A stretch of 32,689 nt of DNA from Xenorhabdus griffiniae (GCF_001028135.1 NZ_LDNM01000126.1:1-32689); one strand, 5' to 3'; shown: positions 6,906 to 17,150, counted from the stretch's first letter. Notes: generated by a model from the letters alone, not told the origin. Program-made: numbers and translations.

Positions 6906-8663
6906 ATGAAAATTGAAGAAGACTTTATGGTAAAAGTTACCCCTCAGAAGGATTACTCTGTTACTGCAACAATACCTGATCAGTCTGATATTATTGTGGG
7001 GCAAACTAGCCATATAAAAATAATTGTATCAGGAGTGCTAAACAAAATAAGAAATATTAAACATGTAACAATTGAACTTGATCCAAGTATAGCTGGTTTA
7101 GTTACATGGAAGACAGAAGAACAATGGGAGTCAGGAGGTAGTGATGGAAATACAATGATCCGTTTGACGGTTGATAAAAAACTAAATGAACTACAGCATA
7201 AGGAGATTATTTATACTGTTAATCTTTGGGCTGACGAGAAAAAGACTCAAGCAGTATCGAATTACACACCGCAGAAATTCACATATAATGTAAAGAGAGT
7301 TGATCGTGATACTGTTATTGTATTAAATACTGATAATGAATATATTCAACCTCCGACAGAGGATAACCCGGTAGGAACAGGAAAGGAATATATTATATAC
7401 TCTGGTTTACTTATTGATAATAAAAAAAAGATCCTTAAAAACACCCAAGTTATAGTCGTATCTTCATTATCGAATCAAATATATTCTGACAATCCGGATC
7501 AGACTCTTGTTAATATAGGAACAGTGCCAGATAGTAGTAACCCTACACCTGAACCAATATCAACTAGTAGAGGCAATGGAATAGACTATTTTGTTATTAA
7601 TAGTGATGATGGTGGTAATATAAAATTTAGTGTATATCCCCAAAAAAATATAGCTGGCAGGATTGATTTTAAAACAGGAATATTAGGTGCAACTACTTTG
7701 AGTTATGCTGCATCTGTATATATCTTTAGTAACACGAATACGAGTGATGATCCACTTGGCCCAATATCACCAAATATATATAATGTAGATCAACTTGGAA
7801 AACTTCAAAAAATTCCAGGCTCTAAAGGTATGCAGGTCGGAATTTCTCCGTATATTGGACATCAAAAGACGGATGCTTTGATATTTTTTATGCAAGGGTA
7901 TGAATCAAACGATGAAGCAATTCAACTGAAACCTATATATAAACTTGATAATATAGACAGTCTGGATGGAAATCCTTTTAATTTTACATATGACCAACTA
8001 CCATTTGATAAGCCTATGCAGCTTTATTACCTGATAGCTCCTGCTAGTAAGGATTCTCTTTATTCCATGTCATCAAACTTTATGTATGTTGGTGAGCTAT
8101 CCGGTGGTGATGATAACAATGGTGATGATGGGGTTTATACATCCGTTGAGGTATACTCCAGTTATTCACCATCACCGTTTGATCTCAAAAATAAACATGA
8201 TAATGATCGTATGTATGACAATCGTCTGGTCACTCTAGATACGATAAATCAATATGTAAAAGAAAATAGTACTATAACAAAAACTGATCCAGTTGGTTTG
8301 TATGTCGTGATAAAAATAGCTAAAGATATGACTGAGTATGCGAAGGGACTTCCTATGTTAAACTCTATTTGTACTTTAACGATTAATATCAATTCTGCCA
8401 CAAGACAGGAGAATAAATCTTATCCACCAATCACACTGACAGATAATACTAATTACTATCAAGTTGTGAAGATTCCATATTGTGATTTAACTCGTGCTCA
8501 GGGGTGGGAAGACGGTATGCTGGCAAAACTGTCGTTTGTCTACTCAATCAAATACGAAGGAGCAACAACGAAAAGCAAAGAATGGAAAGCTACAATAGGC
8601 ACGGCAAATACGGGTTTTGATATAAATGATGATGGTTGTCCCTGCGACGATAAGGGCAATTAA
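6906..8663 (+). CDS. Ig-like multi-domain protein, paralogue 1 (585 aa)
   Basis: This is an unrecognised protein of four predicted beta-rich domains. Domain A (about 17-135) starts around SDIIVGQTSHIKI. Domain B (136-275) is Big_1-like, containing NEYIQPPTEDNPVGTG and DGGNIKFSVYPQ. Domain C (305-398) is the unit repeated in the 339-aa protein at 241-1260. Domain D (410-575) contains GLYVVIK, the motif IPYCDLTRA and a Trp-bearing final strand. It ends in an acidic, cysteine-bearing tail, DDGCPCDD. No signal peptide, lipobox or membrane helix is seen; the N-terminus MKIEEDFMVK is charged. GAGG sits eight bases before the ATG. It is the first of four adjacent related genes and is closest to the next one. 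Low GC suggests horizontal origin. A role in adhesion or as a secreted effector is inferred only from fold type and neighbourhood. Confidence 0.8.
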   Translation: MKIEEDFMVKVTPQKDYSVTATIPDQSDIIVGQTSHIKIIVSGVLNKIRNIKHVTIELDPSIAGLVTWKTEEQWESGGSDGNTMIRLTVDKKLNELQHKEIIYTVNLWADEKKTQAVSNYTPQKFTYNVKRVDRDTVIVLNTDNEYIQPPTEDNPVGTGKEYIIYSGLLIDNKKKILKNTQVIVVSSLSNQIYSDNPDQTLVNIGTVPDSSNPTPEPISTSRGNGIDYFVINSDDGGNIKFSVYPQKNIAGRIDFKTGILGATTLSYAASVYIFSNTNTSDDPLGPISPNIYNVDQLGKLQKIPGSKGMQVGISPYIGHQKTDALIFFMQGYESNDEAIQLKPIYKLDNIDSLDGNPFNFTYDQLPFDKPMQLYYLIAPASKDSLYSMSSNFMYVGELSGGDDNNGDDGVYTSVEVYSSYSPSPFDLKNKHDNDRMYDNRLVTLDTINQYVKENSTITKTDPVGLYVVIKIAKDMTEYAKGLPMLNSICTLTININSATRQENKSYPPITLTDNTNYYQVVKIPYCDLTRAQGWEDGMLAKLSFVYSIKYEGATTKSKEWKATIGTANTGFDINDDGCPCDDKGN

Positions 8664-8713
8664 AAAGTAAACTATCTCAATATATACTGATCAAAAACAT
8701 TAATTTAACAGAG

Positions 8714-8751
8714 ATATCTACATTATCCATTCATATAGATGATGTAGATAT
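8714..8751. repeat. Intergenic hairpin between paralogues 1 and 2
   Basis: ATATCTACAT (8714-8723) and ATGTAGATAT (8742-8751) form a 10-bp inverted repeat with an 18-nt loop. The bases after it are TATCTTTAT, not a proper T tract, so this is at best a weak terminator or processing site within the cluster. Confidence 0.45.
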
Positions 8752-8783
8752 TATCTTTATTTAAAATATCAAGGTAGATAATA

Positions 8784-10490
8784 ATGAGTATAATAAATAA
8801 TATAGAATTAATAGATAATTCATGTGCATTTGGTGAACTTTGCGCATCTATACCAAACGGAGCTGATGTTATTATTGGACAAACCTGTTACTTAACCGTA
8901 TCACTTACTGCTGATTCAAATTTGATTTCTAGTATTGATAGCATTTCAATCGAGGCTGACAAAAGTTATCTGACTGTAGAGAATAAGAATAATTGGATGG
9001 TATCAGAAAATAAAAATTTTGGCAGTGCTGTAATTTTATTAAATATAAACAATAACCTGTCATCAGATACATTAATTAAATATACAGTCCATGCAATGTC
9101 AAGTACTGGTTATATTAATGGAATTAAACCATTGGAAATAGAGTATACAACTAAGAGAGTGGATCCGACAAGCCTTATTGCATTAACTACTAATAATGAA
9201 TATATTGAACCACCAACAGAAGATAACCCTGTTGGTACTGGGAGTTCATATGTTACATATTCAGGAAAATTATTAGATTGTAATAATAATCCATTAAGGA
9301 ATACACAAGTTTTGGTATCATCTGAGCATCCAGATAAAATTTTTTCTCATGATAAAAGCAAGACACCTGTGCATATAGGTACAGAACCAAAAAATGGGGA
9401 ACTGTCACAAAAAATCATGACACACAGTCAGAGTAGTTTTGATTTTTTTGCTGTTAATAGTGATATTCATGGAAATATAAAATTTCGCGTTTATCCAGTA
9501 CGGGATACTTCGGTCAGAATTGATTTTGATACTCAAATATTGAATGTGACTCCTGTTAATTATGCAGCATCTATATATGTTTTTAATGCTATACGTAGTT
9601 CATCATTTGGTCCAAATGCCCCTAGAATATCAGGAATACAAAATGGAAAGGTTGAAAAAATACCAGGCGCTAAAGGCATAGAGGTACATGTAGCTTCTTA
9701 TCCTGATGGTAAGGATACAGATTCTTTAATATTTTTTATGCAAGGATTTAATCAAAATGACAAACCAATTCAACTTAAGCCTATATATAGGATTGATAAC
9801 ATAACCAGTCTAGATACAATCCCTTTTTACTTTACATATGACCAGTTACCACTTAATAAACCAATGAAACTTTATTATTTGGTTGCCCCTGAAAATCAAG
9901 AGTACAGTTATTCTATGACAGAAATGTTCACATATATTGGTGAACAAAATTCCCCTTCCAACGAAGAGGTCTACGATAAAGTCAAAGTATATACCAGCCA
10001 CGCAACACCTCCTATTGATGTGTATAGTGAAGAAAATGAAACTTTTGAATGGCATGGTATCATCTTGAGCATGATAAATCGTAATAAAAAATCTGGTCAA
10101 AGCGCTAAGGGGGTGACAGGGCTATATGTGGTGATTATGGGAACTAATGATCAAAATAATAAAAATCTACCACAACTTGGTAGCAAGGGATATTTGAATG
10201 TCTATATTAAAACACCAACATCCAGAAATACGCATAAAAGTTATCAGTTCTCGTTACTACCTACTGTTGATTCGGGAAAACAAACAGACCATGCTGTAGT
10301 TAATATCCCATACTGTGACATTAACCGAGCTGGACCTTCATTCTCCAAAGGGTTAGGGACACTCTCTTTTGATTATTATATCGAAAATAGTGATGGTTCT
10401 AAAACATATAGCAAAAAATGGACTACCAAAATTAATACCGTCTTACCAAATCAGGCTAATGATAATAATGATGGATGTGATCCTTTATAA
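8784..10490 (+). CDS. Ig-like multi-domain protein, paralogue 2 (568 aa)
   Basis: This is the closest relative of its upstream neighbour, with the same A-B-C-D domain order. Domain A carries GADVIIGQTCYLTV. Domain B carries NEYIEPPTEDNPVGTG (one change from paralogue 1 within that block) and HGNIKFRVYP. Domain C has QLKPIYRIDNITSLD and FTYDQLPLNKPMKLYYL. Domain D has GLYVVIMGTND, IPYCDINRA and a final KKWTTKI strand. The tail NDNNDGCDPL is again acidic with one Cys. No signal peptide or membrane segment is visible. The ATG follows AAGGT by ten bases. The strong similarity over the full length points to tandem duplication. Function is unknown. Confidence 0.8.
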   Translation: MSIINNIELIDNSCAFGELCASIPNGADVIIGQTCYLTVSLTADSNLISSIDSISIEADKSYLTVENKNNWMVSENKNFGSAVILLNINNNLSSDTLIKYTVHAMSSTGYINGIKPLEIEYTTKRVDPTSLIALTTNNEYIEPPTEDNPVGTGSSYVTYSGKLLDCNNNPLRNTQVLVSSEHPDKIFSHDKSKTPVHIGTEPKNGELSQKIMTHSQSSFDFFAVNSDIHGNIKFRVYPVRDTSVRIDFDTQILNVTPVNYAASIYVFNAIRSSSFGPNAPRISGIQNGKVEKIPGAKGIEVHVASYPDGKDTDSLIFFMQGFNQNDKPIQLKPIYRIDNITSLDTIPFYFTYDQLPLNKPMKLYYLVAPENQEYSYSMTEMFTYIGEQNSPSNEEVYDKVKVYTSHATPPIDVYSEENETFEWHGIILSMINRNKKSGQSAKGVTGLYVVIMGTNDQNNKNLPQLGSKGYLNVYIKTPTSRNTHKSYQFSLLPTVDSGKQTDHAVVNIPYCDINRAGPSFSKGLGTLSFDYYIENSDGSKTYSKKWTTKINTVLPNQANDNNDGCDPL

Positions 10491-10508
10491 AATATCTGTC
10501 AATTATTA

Positions 10509-10523
10509 TATCTTGACAAGATA
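10509..10523. promoter_or_regulatory. Short palindrome before paralogue 3
   Basis: TATCTTG-A-CAAGATA is a perfect 7-bp inverted repeat around a single base, 25 bases ahead of the next ATG. The loop is too tight for an RNA hairpin, so if functional it would be a protein-binding site. The gap is only 57 bp, and chance in AT-rich DNA cannot be excluded. Confidence 0.3.
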
Positions 10524-10547
10524 AAAATATTAAAATAAGGGGATGAT

Positions 10548-11810
10548 ATGAAAAATAATTTATTAATAGATGAAGAATCTATATCAATATATTTTGAAAA
10601 AGAATTTTTCCAAGTGCTAGACTATGATAATGCTCCACCTCATGGTGATTGTATTAAGGCGGTTGCATTAATCAGAGATAAAGAAGGAAAGCCATTACCA
10701 AATGTTTCTGTTGATATTCTTGAAAAAGATAATGCTTATTTTGAGTTGGTTGGTATTTATCATTCCGATAAAGAAAAACCTGTCAAAATTAAAAAATTTT
10801 CTTCTGATCAGAAATACTTTTCTATTACTTCCGATAAAAATGGAAATTTGGTCTTTTATATTTACCCTAAAAAATCAACATCAGTAATATTTCAAGTTTA
10901 TTCTATGATGGTGGGTGTAACAGATCGTATGTCTTCAAAAAATAAAGTGTATATTATAGATAACAATAAAGAAGACTTGAATCTTTCTCCACTTGGTATA
11001 GGCGAAGATAATGGCAGCTTACAGGTAGACCCTAACTTGAATACCTTTAACGTTTTAATCCCAAATTATCCTGACGCCAAGAGAGATGACACAATACTAT
11101 TTTTTATTAACAAGCAATATGTGAAAAAATCATTTCTTGTTCAAAAGGTGGATGAATTAGGCAATGATAGTTATATGACATTCCCTTATAATATATTTAA
11201 GGTGAATGAGATTGCTGATTTTTCTTATACTGTTGTAGACAACTTTGGGTCAGCACGATCTTCATATCCACAAGGCATAACATATCCTGGAGGAGGATAT
11301 AATCAACCAATTGATGATTTAACAAGAATATATGATAGTTGTATAGTTTATAATAGTTATGGTTATAATGATGACAAAAATATTGTCCGTGATTCAATTC
11401 ATGAAAAAGATATAGATAATAAATGCAATAATCCATACCATGAAGCATTATTCGTTAAGATGGTCGGAACGAGTGATTATAAAGATAAGACTAAAGTTCC
11501 ACTTGGTGCTGAGGTTACATTAAACTTATATATTAATAATTATCCCAATACCATTTACCAATCTAAAGTAAGGGCAATGCCAACTCAACCAGATAATAAT
11601 GGCAATACAGTACCATTACTGTTTGGTATTCCTTTTAGCAATGTTAGCCATATAGAAAATGGGGATATTTATCTTGATTTTCAAGTTAATTATTATGGAG
11701 ATATTTCTTATGGCAAGATCTGGCGAGCCAATGTTTATACAGTACGGCCGGGAGGAGAAGTTGCCGGGGATGATTGCCCTGACGGTAAAACCTGGATTGA
11801 TATAAGTTAA
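10548..11810 (+). CDS. Ig-like multi-domain protein, paralogue 3 (420 aa, lacks domain A)
   Basis: This is a shorter member of the same set. It begins directly in domain B (about 8-130, with CIKAVALIRDKEGKPLPNVSV and SDKNGNLVFYIYP). Domain C follows (about 165-250, FNVLIPNYPDAKRDDTILFF), then domain D (about 260-405, FVKMVGTSDYKD, GIPFSNVSH and GKIWRANVYT). The N-terminal domain A of the other paralogues is absent, and no upstream sequence resembles it, so this looks like a native short form and not a truncation. The tail GGEVAGDDCPDG repeats the acidic-Cys theme. No signal peptide or membrane segment is visible. A strong AAGGGGA ribosome site precedes the ATG. The gene follows paralogue 2 by 57 bp, consistent with one operon. 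Confidence 0.78.
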   Translation: MKNNLLIDEESISIYFEKEFFQVLDYDNAPPHGDCIKAVALIRDKEGKPLPNVSVDILEKDNAYFELVGIYHSDKEKPVKIKKFSSDQKYFSITSDKNGNLVFYIYPKKSTSVIFQVYSMMVGVTDRMSSKNKVYIIDNNKEDLNLSPLGIGEDNGSLQVDPNLNTFNVLIPNYPDAKRDDTILFFINKQYVKKSFLVQKVDELGNDSYMTFPYNIFKVNEIADFSYTVVDNFGSARSSYPQGITYPGGGYNQPIDDLTRIYDSCIVYNSYGYNDDKNIVRDSIHEKDIDNKCNNPYHEALFVKMVGTSDYKDKTKVPLGAEVTLNLYINNYPNTIYQSKVRAMPTQPDNNGNTVPLLFGIPFSNVSHIENGDIYLDFQVNYYGDISYGKIWRANVYTVRPGGEVAGDDCPDGKTWIDIS

Positions 11811-11881
11811 CTTCATTATTTTAGATGGATTAATGATTTTTATAGACTTACTTTATTAAGGAATTATAAAAGGGGTGAAAT

Positions 11882-13507
11882 ATGTTGGAAAGTGATAAAG
11901 ATCTGATCTTGTCAGATGATGATTTAAATTTATCTGTTAAAAATGGGGCTGATGTTATTATTGGTCAAAAATTTTACCTTGATATAGAAATACCCAAAGG
12001 AAAAATTTCTCAATCACTTAATATAGGAGTGAAGGATTTTAAAGGTTTTGAAAGTGTAAAAATAATCAAACCAATTAATATTGAACAGGATAGCAAATCA
12101 TATAATATGGTGATTTCATGCACTGTTAAAGGAAACGGTTCAATAACCGTGGGAGAAGAAATACATTTTACACTCACAGGTGTTGATAAGGTAATGACAT
12201 ATTATGCAAGGGATTTGGTTAACAGTTCAATCCAATTGAAGAAAAATAAAAGCATTTGTGCAACACCAAATAGCAACGATATAGATGATAATAAAGATCA
12301 TTATATCAGTTATGATACAACACTATTCGATACTAATGGTCAATTACTTAAACACACTCCCGTCAATATTTACTCTGAAATTAATGAGGATATAGAAAGA
12401 AACATCATAATTACTTCTGAACCTGATGGGGTAGGTCAAAAACACCAAATTATCAAACCAAAGAATTATGAAGGAAAAACTCAACTCATTATTACCAGTG
12501 ATGAAAATGGAAGAATAAAATTCCGTGTCTATCCAGTCATGAATACGCCTGCTATTATGGGTTTAATCAGTCAAATCGAAGGCGTTGCTGAATATCATTC
12601 TGGTGACATATATATGATTTCTGTTGTTCCACCCAATGATGATAACTCACTTAATCCACCAGATATTCCTGAACTGGAAGGGGGGTCATTAGAAAGTGAT
12701 GGACGTCAACGTTTCGAAGCAGAGATTGATTCCTATCCTAATGTATCCAAGACAGATAATGTTTTATTTTTCAATAAAAAAAAGGAAGATGATTCTTTTG
12801 ATCCAGAAGGATTAATATTTCCGGTAAAAAAAATTTCCGATGTTTTAGGGAATATGGATTCAGCAAATTATAATTATACATTCTTAATGAGAAGAGATAT
12901 TTTCCCATCAGGAAAAGACTCGATGCTTTATTATATAATAGCACCCGAGTTTGGCAATAGTATGTATTCATATGTTCGAGGTGTTACATATATAGGTGAT
13001 GAGCTAACTTCACCTAATGATAGTGTGAAAAGAACATATAATATGCCTATGGTTTTCTCAAGTTTTGCTGATATAAAGCAAGATCCTAAACTTGAACATT
13101 CTGACGATGAAGAAAAACCAAACCATGAGAATATTACTCAAAGAGATGTATCTAATTATGCTGTCAGTGGGTGTCAATTATATGTAAAATTTTTGTGTAC
13201 TAATGATGAAAATGATTCCTATTATCCTCTTTGGGGTGAAAAAATATATTTAAGAATGTATATTAGTTCAGCAAATCAGAATTTTAATAAGATATTTCCA
13301 GTTGTTGCTCCTCATGCTCCAGATAAACCAGGAGGGAAATTGTCGACGGTCATCATTAAAATTGATTCACCAGAGCTTAATGATGTGAAGGGATATGTGA
13401 CTGGAGGGGCAGGAAAGATTTACTTTGAATATTATATCATTGATCCAGTTACTCATGAAAAGATACATAGTAATTATTGGAGAAATGAAATCATGACAAG
13501 TGATTAA
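11882..13507 (+). CDS. Ig-like multi-domain protein, paralogue 4 (541 aa)
   Basis: This is the last and most diverged of the four. Domain A is recognisable (NGADVIIGQKFYLDIEI at about residues 20-36). Domain B runs about 125-250, with HYISYDTTLFDTNGQLLKHT and DENGRIKFRVYP. Domain C runs about 280-380, with FEAEIDSYPNVSKTDNVLFF and SMLYYIIAPE. Domain D runs about 390-541, with LYVKFLCTNDEN and a closing NYWRNEI strand. It ends at MTSD and lacks the acidic-Cys tail of paralogues 1-3. No signal peptide or membrane segment is visible. AGGGG lies seven bases before the ATG. It sits 71 bp behind paralogue 3 and is followed by a terminator-like hairpin. Function is unknown; extracellular or surface use is inferred from domain type only. 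Confidence 0.78.
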   Translation: MLESDKDLILSDDDLNLSVKNGADVIIGQKFYLDIEIPKGKISQSLNIGVKDFKGFESVKIIKPINIEQDSKSYNMVISCTVKGNGSITVGEEIHFTLTGVDKVMTYYARDLVNSSIQLKKNKSICATPNSNDIDDNKDHYISYDTTLFDTNGQLLKHTPVNIYSEINEDIERNIIITSEPDGVGQKHQIIKPKNYEGKTQLIITSDENGRIKFRVYPVMNTPAIMGLISQIEGVAEYHSGDIYMISVVPPNDDNSLNPPDIPELEGGSLESDGRQRFEAEIDSYPNVSKTDNVLFFNKKKEDDSFDPEGLIFPVKKISDVLGNMDSANYNYTFLMRRDIFPSGKDSMLYYIIAPEFGNSMYSYVRGVTYIGDELTSPNDSVKRTYNMPMVFSSFADIKQDPKLEHSDDEEKPNHENITQRDVSNYAVSGCQLYVKFLCTNDENDSYYPLWGEKIYLRMYISSANQNFNKIFPVVAPHAPDKPGGKLSTVIIKIDSPELNDVKGYVTGGAGKIYFEYYIIDPVTHEKIHSNYWRNEIMTSD

Positions 13508-13524
13508 TACCGACAATTATATTA

Positions 13525-13571
13525 GGCTGTCTCTATGTTAGTAATATTTGATACAATATATAGAAACAGCC
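13525..13571 (+). terminator. Probable terminator of the Ig-like paralogue operon
   Basis: GGCTGTCTCTAT (13525-13536) pairs with ATAGAAACAGCC (13560-13571) at 11 of 12 positions, with a 23-nt loop, followed by ATTTTACC. The loop is long and the T run short, so termination efficiency is uncertain. It could also be an old mobile-element end. Confidence 0.5.
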
Positions 13572-13810
13572 ATTTTACCTATTATTGTCATTTTACATTT
13601 CCGTTAAGTTATGTACGTGCATGGAAATCGTTTAAATATATTCTCACAGAGCTATTTTAACACCTACTCTGTGTGCTAGTATATCGGCCGAGTTAGGCAA
13701 ATGTACCGGATACATTTTGAAAATGTGACCTTAAATCTGTACACATCTTGCGGAGTGAAGCAAGGATTTGTTTCTAACGTACTAATTAATATGAATTTGA
13801 TATAATGCAA

Positions 13811-13831
13811 GTGATCTTTCGTGTGGGTCAC
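13811..13831 (+). promoter_or_regulatory. thrS translational operator (tRNA-Thr anticodon-arm mimic)
   Basis: GTGATCT and GGGTCAC-type arms form a 7-bp stem with two G-U wobbles, closing a 7-nt loop TTCGTGT. Read as an anticodon loop, this puts CGU at positions 34-36, the anticodon of a threonine tRNA. In E. coli the equivalent hairpin binds threonyl-tRNA synthetase just upstream of its own start codon and blocks ribosome binding. Here the AAGGAT ribosome site (13843-13848) lies just downstream, so the same autoregulation is expected. Confidence 0.8.
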
Positions 13832-13853
13832 CACTGTATATTAAGGATGTTAA

Positions 13854-15782
13854 ATGCCTGTAATTACTCTTCCTGACGGTAGTCAACGTCAATTTGAGCA
13901 TGCTGTTTCCGTAATGGATGTGGCTCGTGATATCGGTGCTGGTTTGGCAAAAGCGTGTATTGCTGGCCGTGTTAATGGTGAATTGGTTGATGCGTGTGAA
14001 TTAATTGAGACCGATGCCAATCTTGCCATTATCACCAGCAAGAATGAAGAAGGTTTGGAAATTATCCGTCATTCATGCGCACATTTGTTGGGCCATGCAA
14101 TTAAGCAGTTGTGGCCTGATACGAAAATGGCTATCGGTCCTGTTATTGATAATGGTTTCTACTATGACGTCGATTTAGATCGCGCTTTGACACAGGAAGA
14201 TATCGAGCTGCTTGAAAAACGTATGCTGGAACTTGCCGTAAAAGATTACGATGTCATCAAAAAAAGAGTTGGCTGGCAAGAAGCGCGTGACACATTTGCA
14301 GCTCGCAGTGAAGAGTATAAAATCCAGATTTTGGACGAAAATATTAGTCGTGATGATCGTCCTGGTCTGTATCACCATGAAGAATACGTTGATATGTGCC
14401 GTGGGCCGCATGTTCCTAACATGCGTTTTTGCCATCACTTTAAACTGCAAAAAGTTGCAGGAGCGTACTGGCGCGGTAACAGTGACAACAAAATGTTGCA
14501 GCGTATTTATGGTACTGCATGGGCTGATAAGAAACAGCTTAATGCCTATTTACAGCGTTTGGAAGAAGCAGCAAAACGCGATCACCGTAAAATTGGTAAG
14601 CAGCTTGACCTGTATCATATGCAGGAAGAAGCACCAGGCATGGCATTTTGGCATAATGATGGCTGGACAATTTTCCGTGAATTAGAAACTTTCGTCCGTT
14701 CAAAGCTTAAAGATTACCAATATCAGGAAGTAAAAGGCCCATTCATGATGGATCGGGTCCTGTGGGAAAAAACCGGGCACTGGGAAAATTATAAAGAAAA
14801 CATGTTCACTACTTCATCGGAAAACCGCGAATATTGCGTAAAACCGATGAATTGCCCAGGCCATGTTCAGATTTTCAACCAAGGGTTGAAATCTTATCGT
14901 GACTTGCCGTTGCGGATGGCTGAATTTGGTAGCTGTCATCGTAACGAACCCTCTGGCGCTTTACATGGTTTGATGCGTGTACGCGGTTTTACGCAAGATG
15001 ATGCGCATATTTTCTGTACTGAAGATCAGATCCTTCAAGAAGTCAGTAGCTGTATCAAAATGATTTATGATGTGTACGGCACATTTGGCTTTGAGAAGAT
15101 TGTTGTTAAATTATCAACACGCCCGGAAAAACGGATTGGTACGGAAAAACAGTGGGATGAAGCAGAAGCGGATCTTGCTGAAGCATTAATCCAAAATGGT
15201 ATTGAATTTGAATACCAGCCGGGTGAAGGGGCATTTTATGGCCCTAAAATTGAATTTACTCTCTATGATTGTTTGGATCGTGCGTGGCAATGTGGTACTG
15301 TGCAACTCGATTTTTCACTGCCAGCACGCCTGAGTGCGTCATATGTAGGTGAAAATAATGAACGCAAGGTTCCTGTGATGATTCACCGTGCGGTTCTGGG
15401 ATCACTGGAACGGTTTATTGGTATCCTGACAGAAGAGTATGCTGGGTTTTTCCCAACATGGTTGGCACCTCAGCAGGTCGTCGTTATGAATATTACTGAT
15501 GGCCAGTCAGATTATGTACAGGAATTGGTTAAAAAACTTCAAGATGCAGGCATTCGTGCAAAAGCAGACTTGAGAAACGAGAAGATTGGTTTTAAAATCC
15601 GTGAACACACTCTGCGTCGTGTGCCTTACATGTTTGTTTGTGGTGACAAAGAAGTCGAATCAGGAAAAGCATCCGTTCGTACTCGCCGCGGCAAAGATTT
15701 AGGTAGCATTGAAATCAGTGAGTTTACAGAAAAACTGCTGACAGAAATACGCAGTCGTAATCTTCACCAATTGGAGGTATAA
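13854..15782 (+). CDS. thrS: Threonyl-tRNA synthetase
   Basis: It charges tRNA-Thr with threonine in the cytoplasm and edits mischarged serine. The 642 residues match the E. coli length. An N-terminal TGS domain (1-62) is followed by the editing domain with H73-x3-H77. The class II catalytic core holds the zinc ligands C334 (PMNCPGH), H385 (QDDAH) and H511 ([12 protein letters not shown]). An anticodon-binding domain runs from about 535 to the end. The start is set by AAGGAT six bases upstream and by the conserved N-terminus. The hairpin at 13811-13831 indicates translational autoregulation. Its last codons carry the GGAGGT ribosome site for infC, so the two genes are coupled. Confidence 0.98.
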   Translation: MPVITLPDGSQRQFEHAVSVMDVARDIGAGLAKACIAGRVNGELVDACELIETDANLAIITSKNEEGLEIIRHSCAHLLGHAIKQLWPDTKMAIGPVIDNGFYYDVDLDRALTQEDIELLEKRMLELAVKDYDVIKKRVGWQEARDTFAARSEEYKIQILDENISRDDRPGLYHHEEYVDMCRGPHVPNMRFCHHFKLQKVAGAYWRGNSDNKMLQRIYGTAWADKKQLNAYLQRLEEAAKRDHRKIGKQLDLYHMQEEAPGMAFWHNDGWTIFRELETFVRSKLKDYQYQEVKGPFMMDRVLWEKTGHWENYKENMFTTSSENREYCVKPMNCPGHVQIFNQGLKSYRDLPLRMAEFGSCHRNEPSGALHGLMRVRGFTQDDAHIFCTEDQILQEVSSCIKMIYDVYGTFGFEKIVVKLSTRPEKRIGTEKQWDEAEADLAEALIQNGIEFEYQPGEGAFYGPKIEFTLYDCLDRAWQCGTVQLDFSLPARLSASYVGENNERKVPVMIHRAVLGSLERFIGILTEEYAGFFPTWLAPQQVVVMNITDGQSDYVQELVKKLQDAGIRAKADLRNEKIGFKIREHTLRRVPYMFVCGDKEVESGKASVRTRRGKDLGSIEISEFTEKLLTEIRSRNLHQLEV

Positions 15783-16325
<543 letters not shown>

Positions 16326-16339
16326 TCAGGCAAACAAGT

Positions 16340-16373
16340 AATGGACTCCAGTTAATTATGGCTGGAGTCCATT
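16340..16373 (+). promoter_or_regulatory. infC-rpmI leader hairpin, probable L20 control region
   Basis: AATGGACTCCAG (16340-16351) and CTGGAGTCCATT (16362-16373) form a perfect 12-bp stem with a 10-nt loop and no T tract after it. In E. coli the segment ahead of rpmI binds ribosomal protein L20, which represses rpmI and rplT. The position matches, and the following bases AACAATGCGAAGTGG look like the conserved leader. Whether this stem is itself an L20 site or a transcription or processing signal cannot be told from sequence alone. Confidence 0.55.
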
Positions 16374-16398
16374 CGCCTTACTAGTTCGTTGTAATTAA

Positions 16399-16617
<219 letters not shown>

Positions 16618-16652
16618 GCAGATTTTTTTAGATTAGAACTCAGAGACGATAG

Positions 16653-17018
<366 letters not shown>

Positions 17019-17026
17019 GTCAGATT

Positions 17027-17060
17027 AAAAGAGGGAGCTTGCTCCCTCTTTTACTTTTTT
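17027..17060 (+). terminator. Rho-independent terminator after rplT
   Basis: AAAAGAGGGAG (17027-17037) pairs perfectly with CTCCCTCTTTT (17042-17052) across a CTTG loop, followed by ACTTTTTT. It ends the thrS-rplT unit ahead of the separately controlled pheM-pheS-pheT unit. Confidence 0.92.
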
Positions 17061-17079
17061 CCAAAAGATTAGATAATAT
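17050..17079 (+). promoter_or_regulatory. Possible pheM-pheST promoter
   Basis: TTTACT at 17050-17055 and GATAAT at 17072-17077 are separated by 16 bases. A transcript starting near 17085 would include the whole pheM leader. The -35 overlaps the upstream terminator tail, so this is only a candidate. Confidence 0.3.
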
Positions 17080-17150
17080 CTGCGATCAGAGAGTATTGTG
17101 GTTAAGATTGCGATTAGTGAGTGCAAGAAGGTACAGGAGAAAGAACACAA

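Larger units (their letters stand above)
13508..13853. other. Intergenic region holding a terminator-like hairpin and the thrS leader
   Basis: The first part contains the hairpin at 13525-13571 that would end the paralogue operon. The rest should contain the thrS promoter and the long untranslated leader, whose translational operator is recognisable at 13811-13831. I could not place the promoter with confidence. No additional gene is seen. Confidence 0.6.

Noticed and set aside
13801-13806. Exact TATAAT just before the thrS operator as a -10
   Set aside because: No acceptable -35 lies 16-18 bases upstream, and a start near 13813 would cut into the operator hairpin. Known thrS leaders start far upstream, so it is probably leader RNA.
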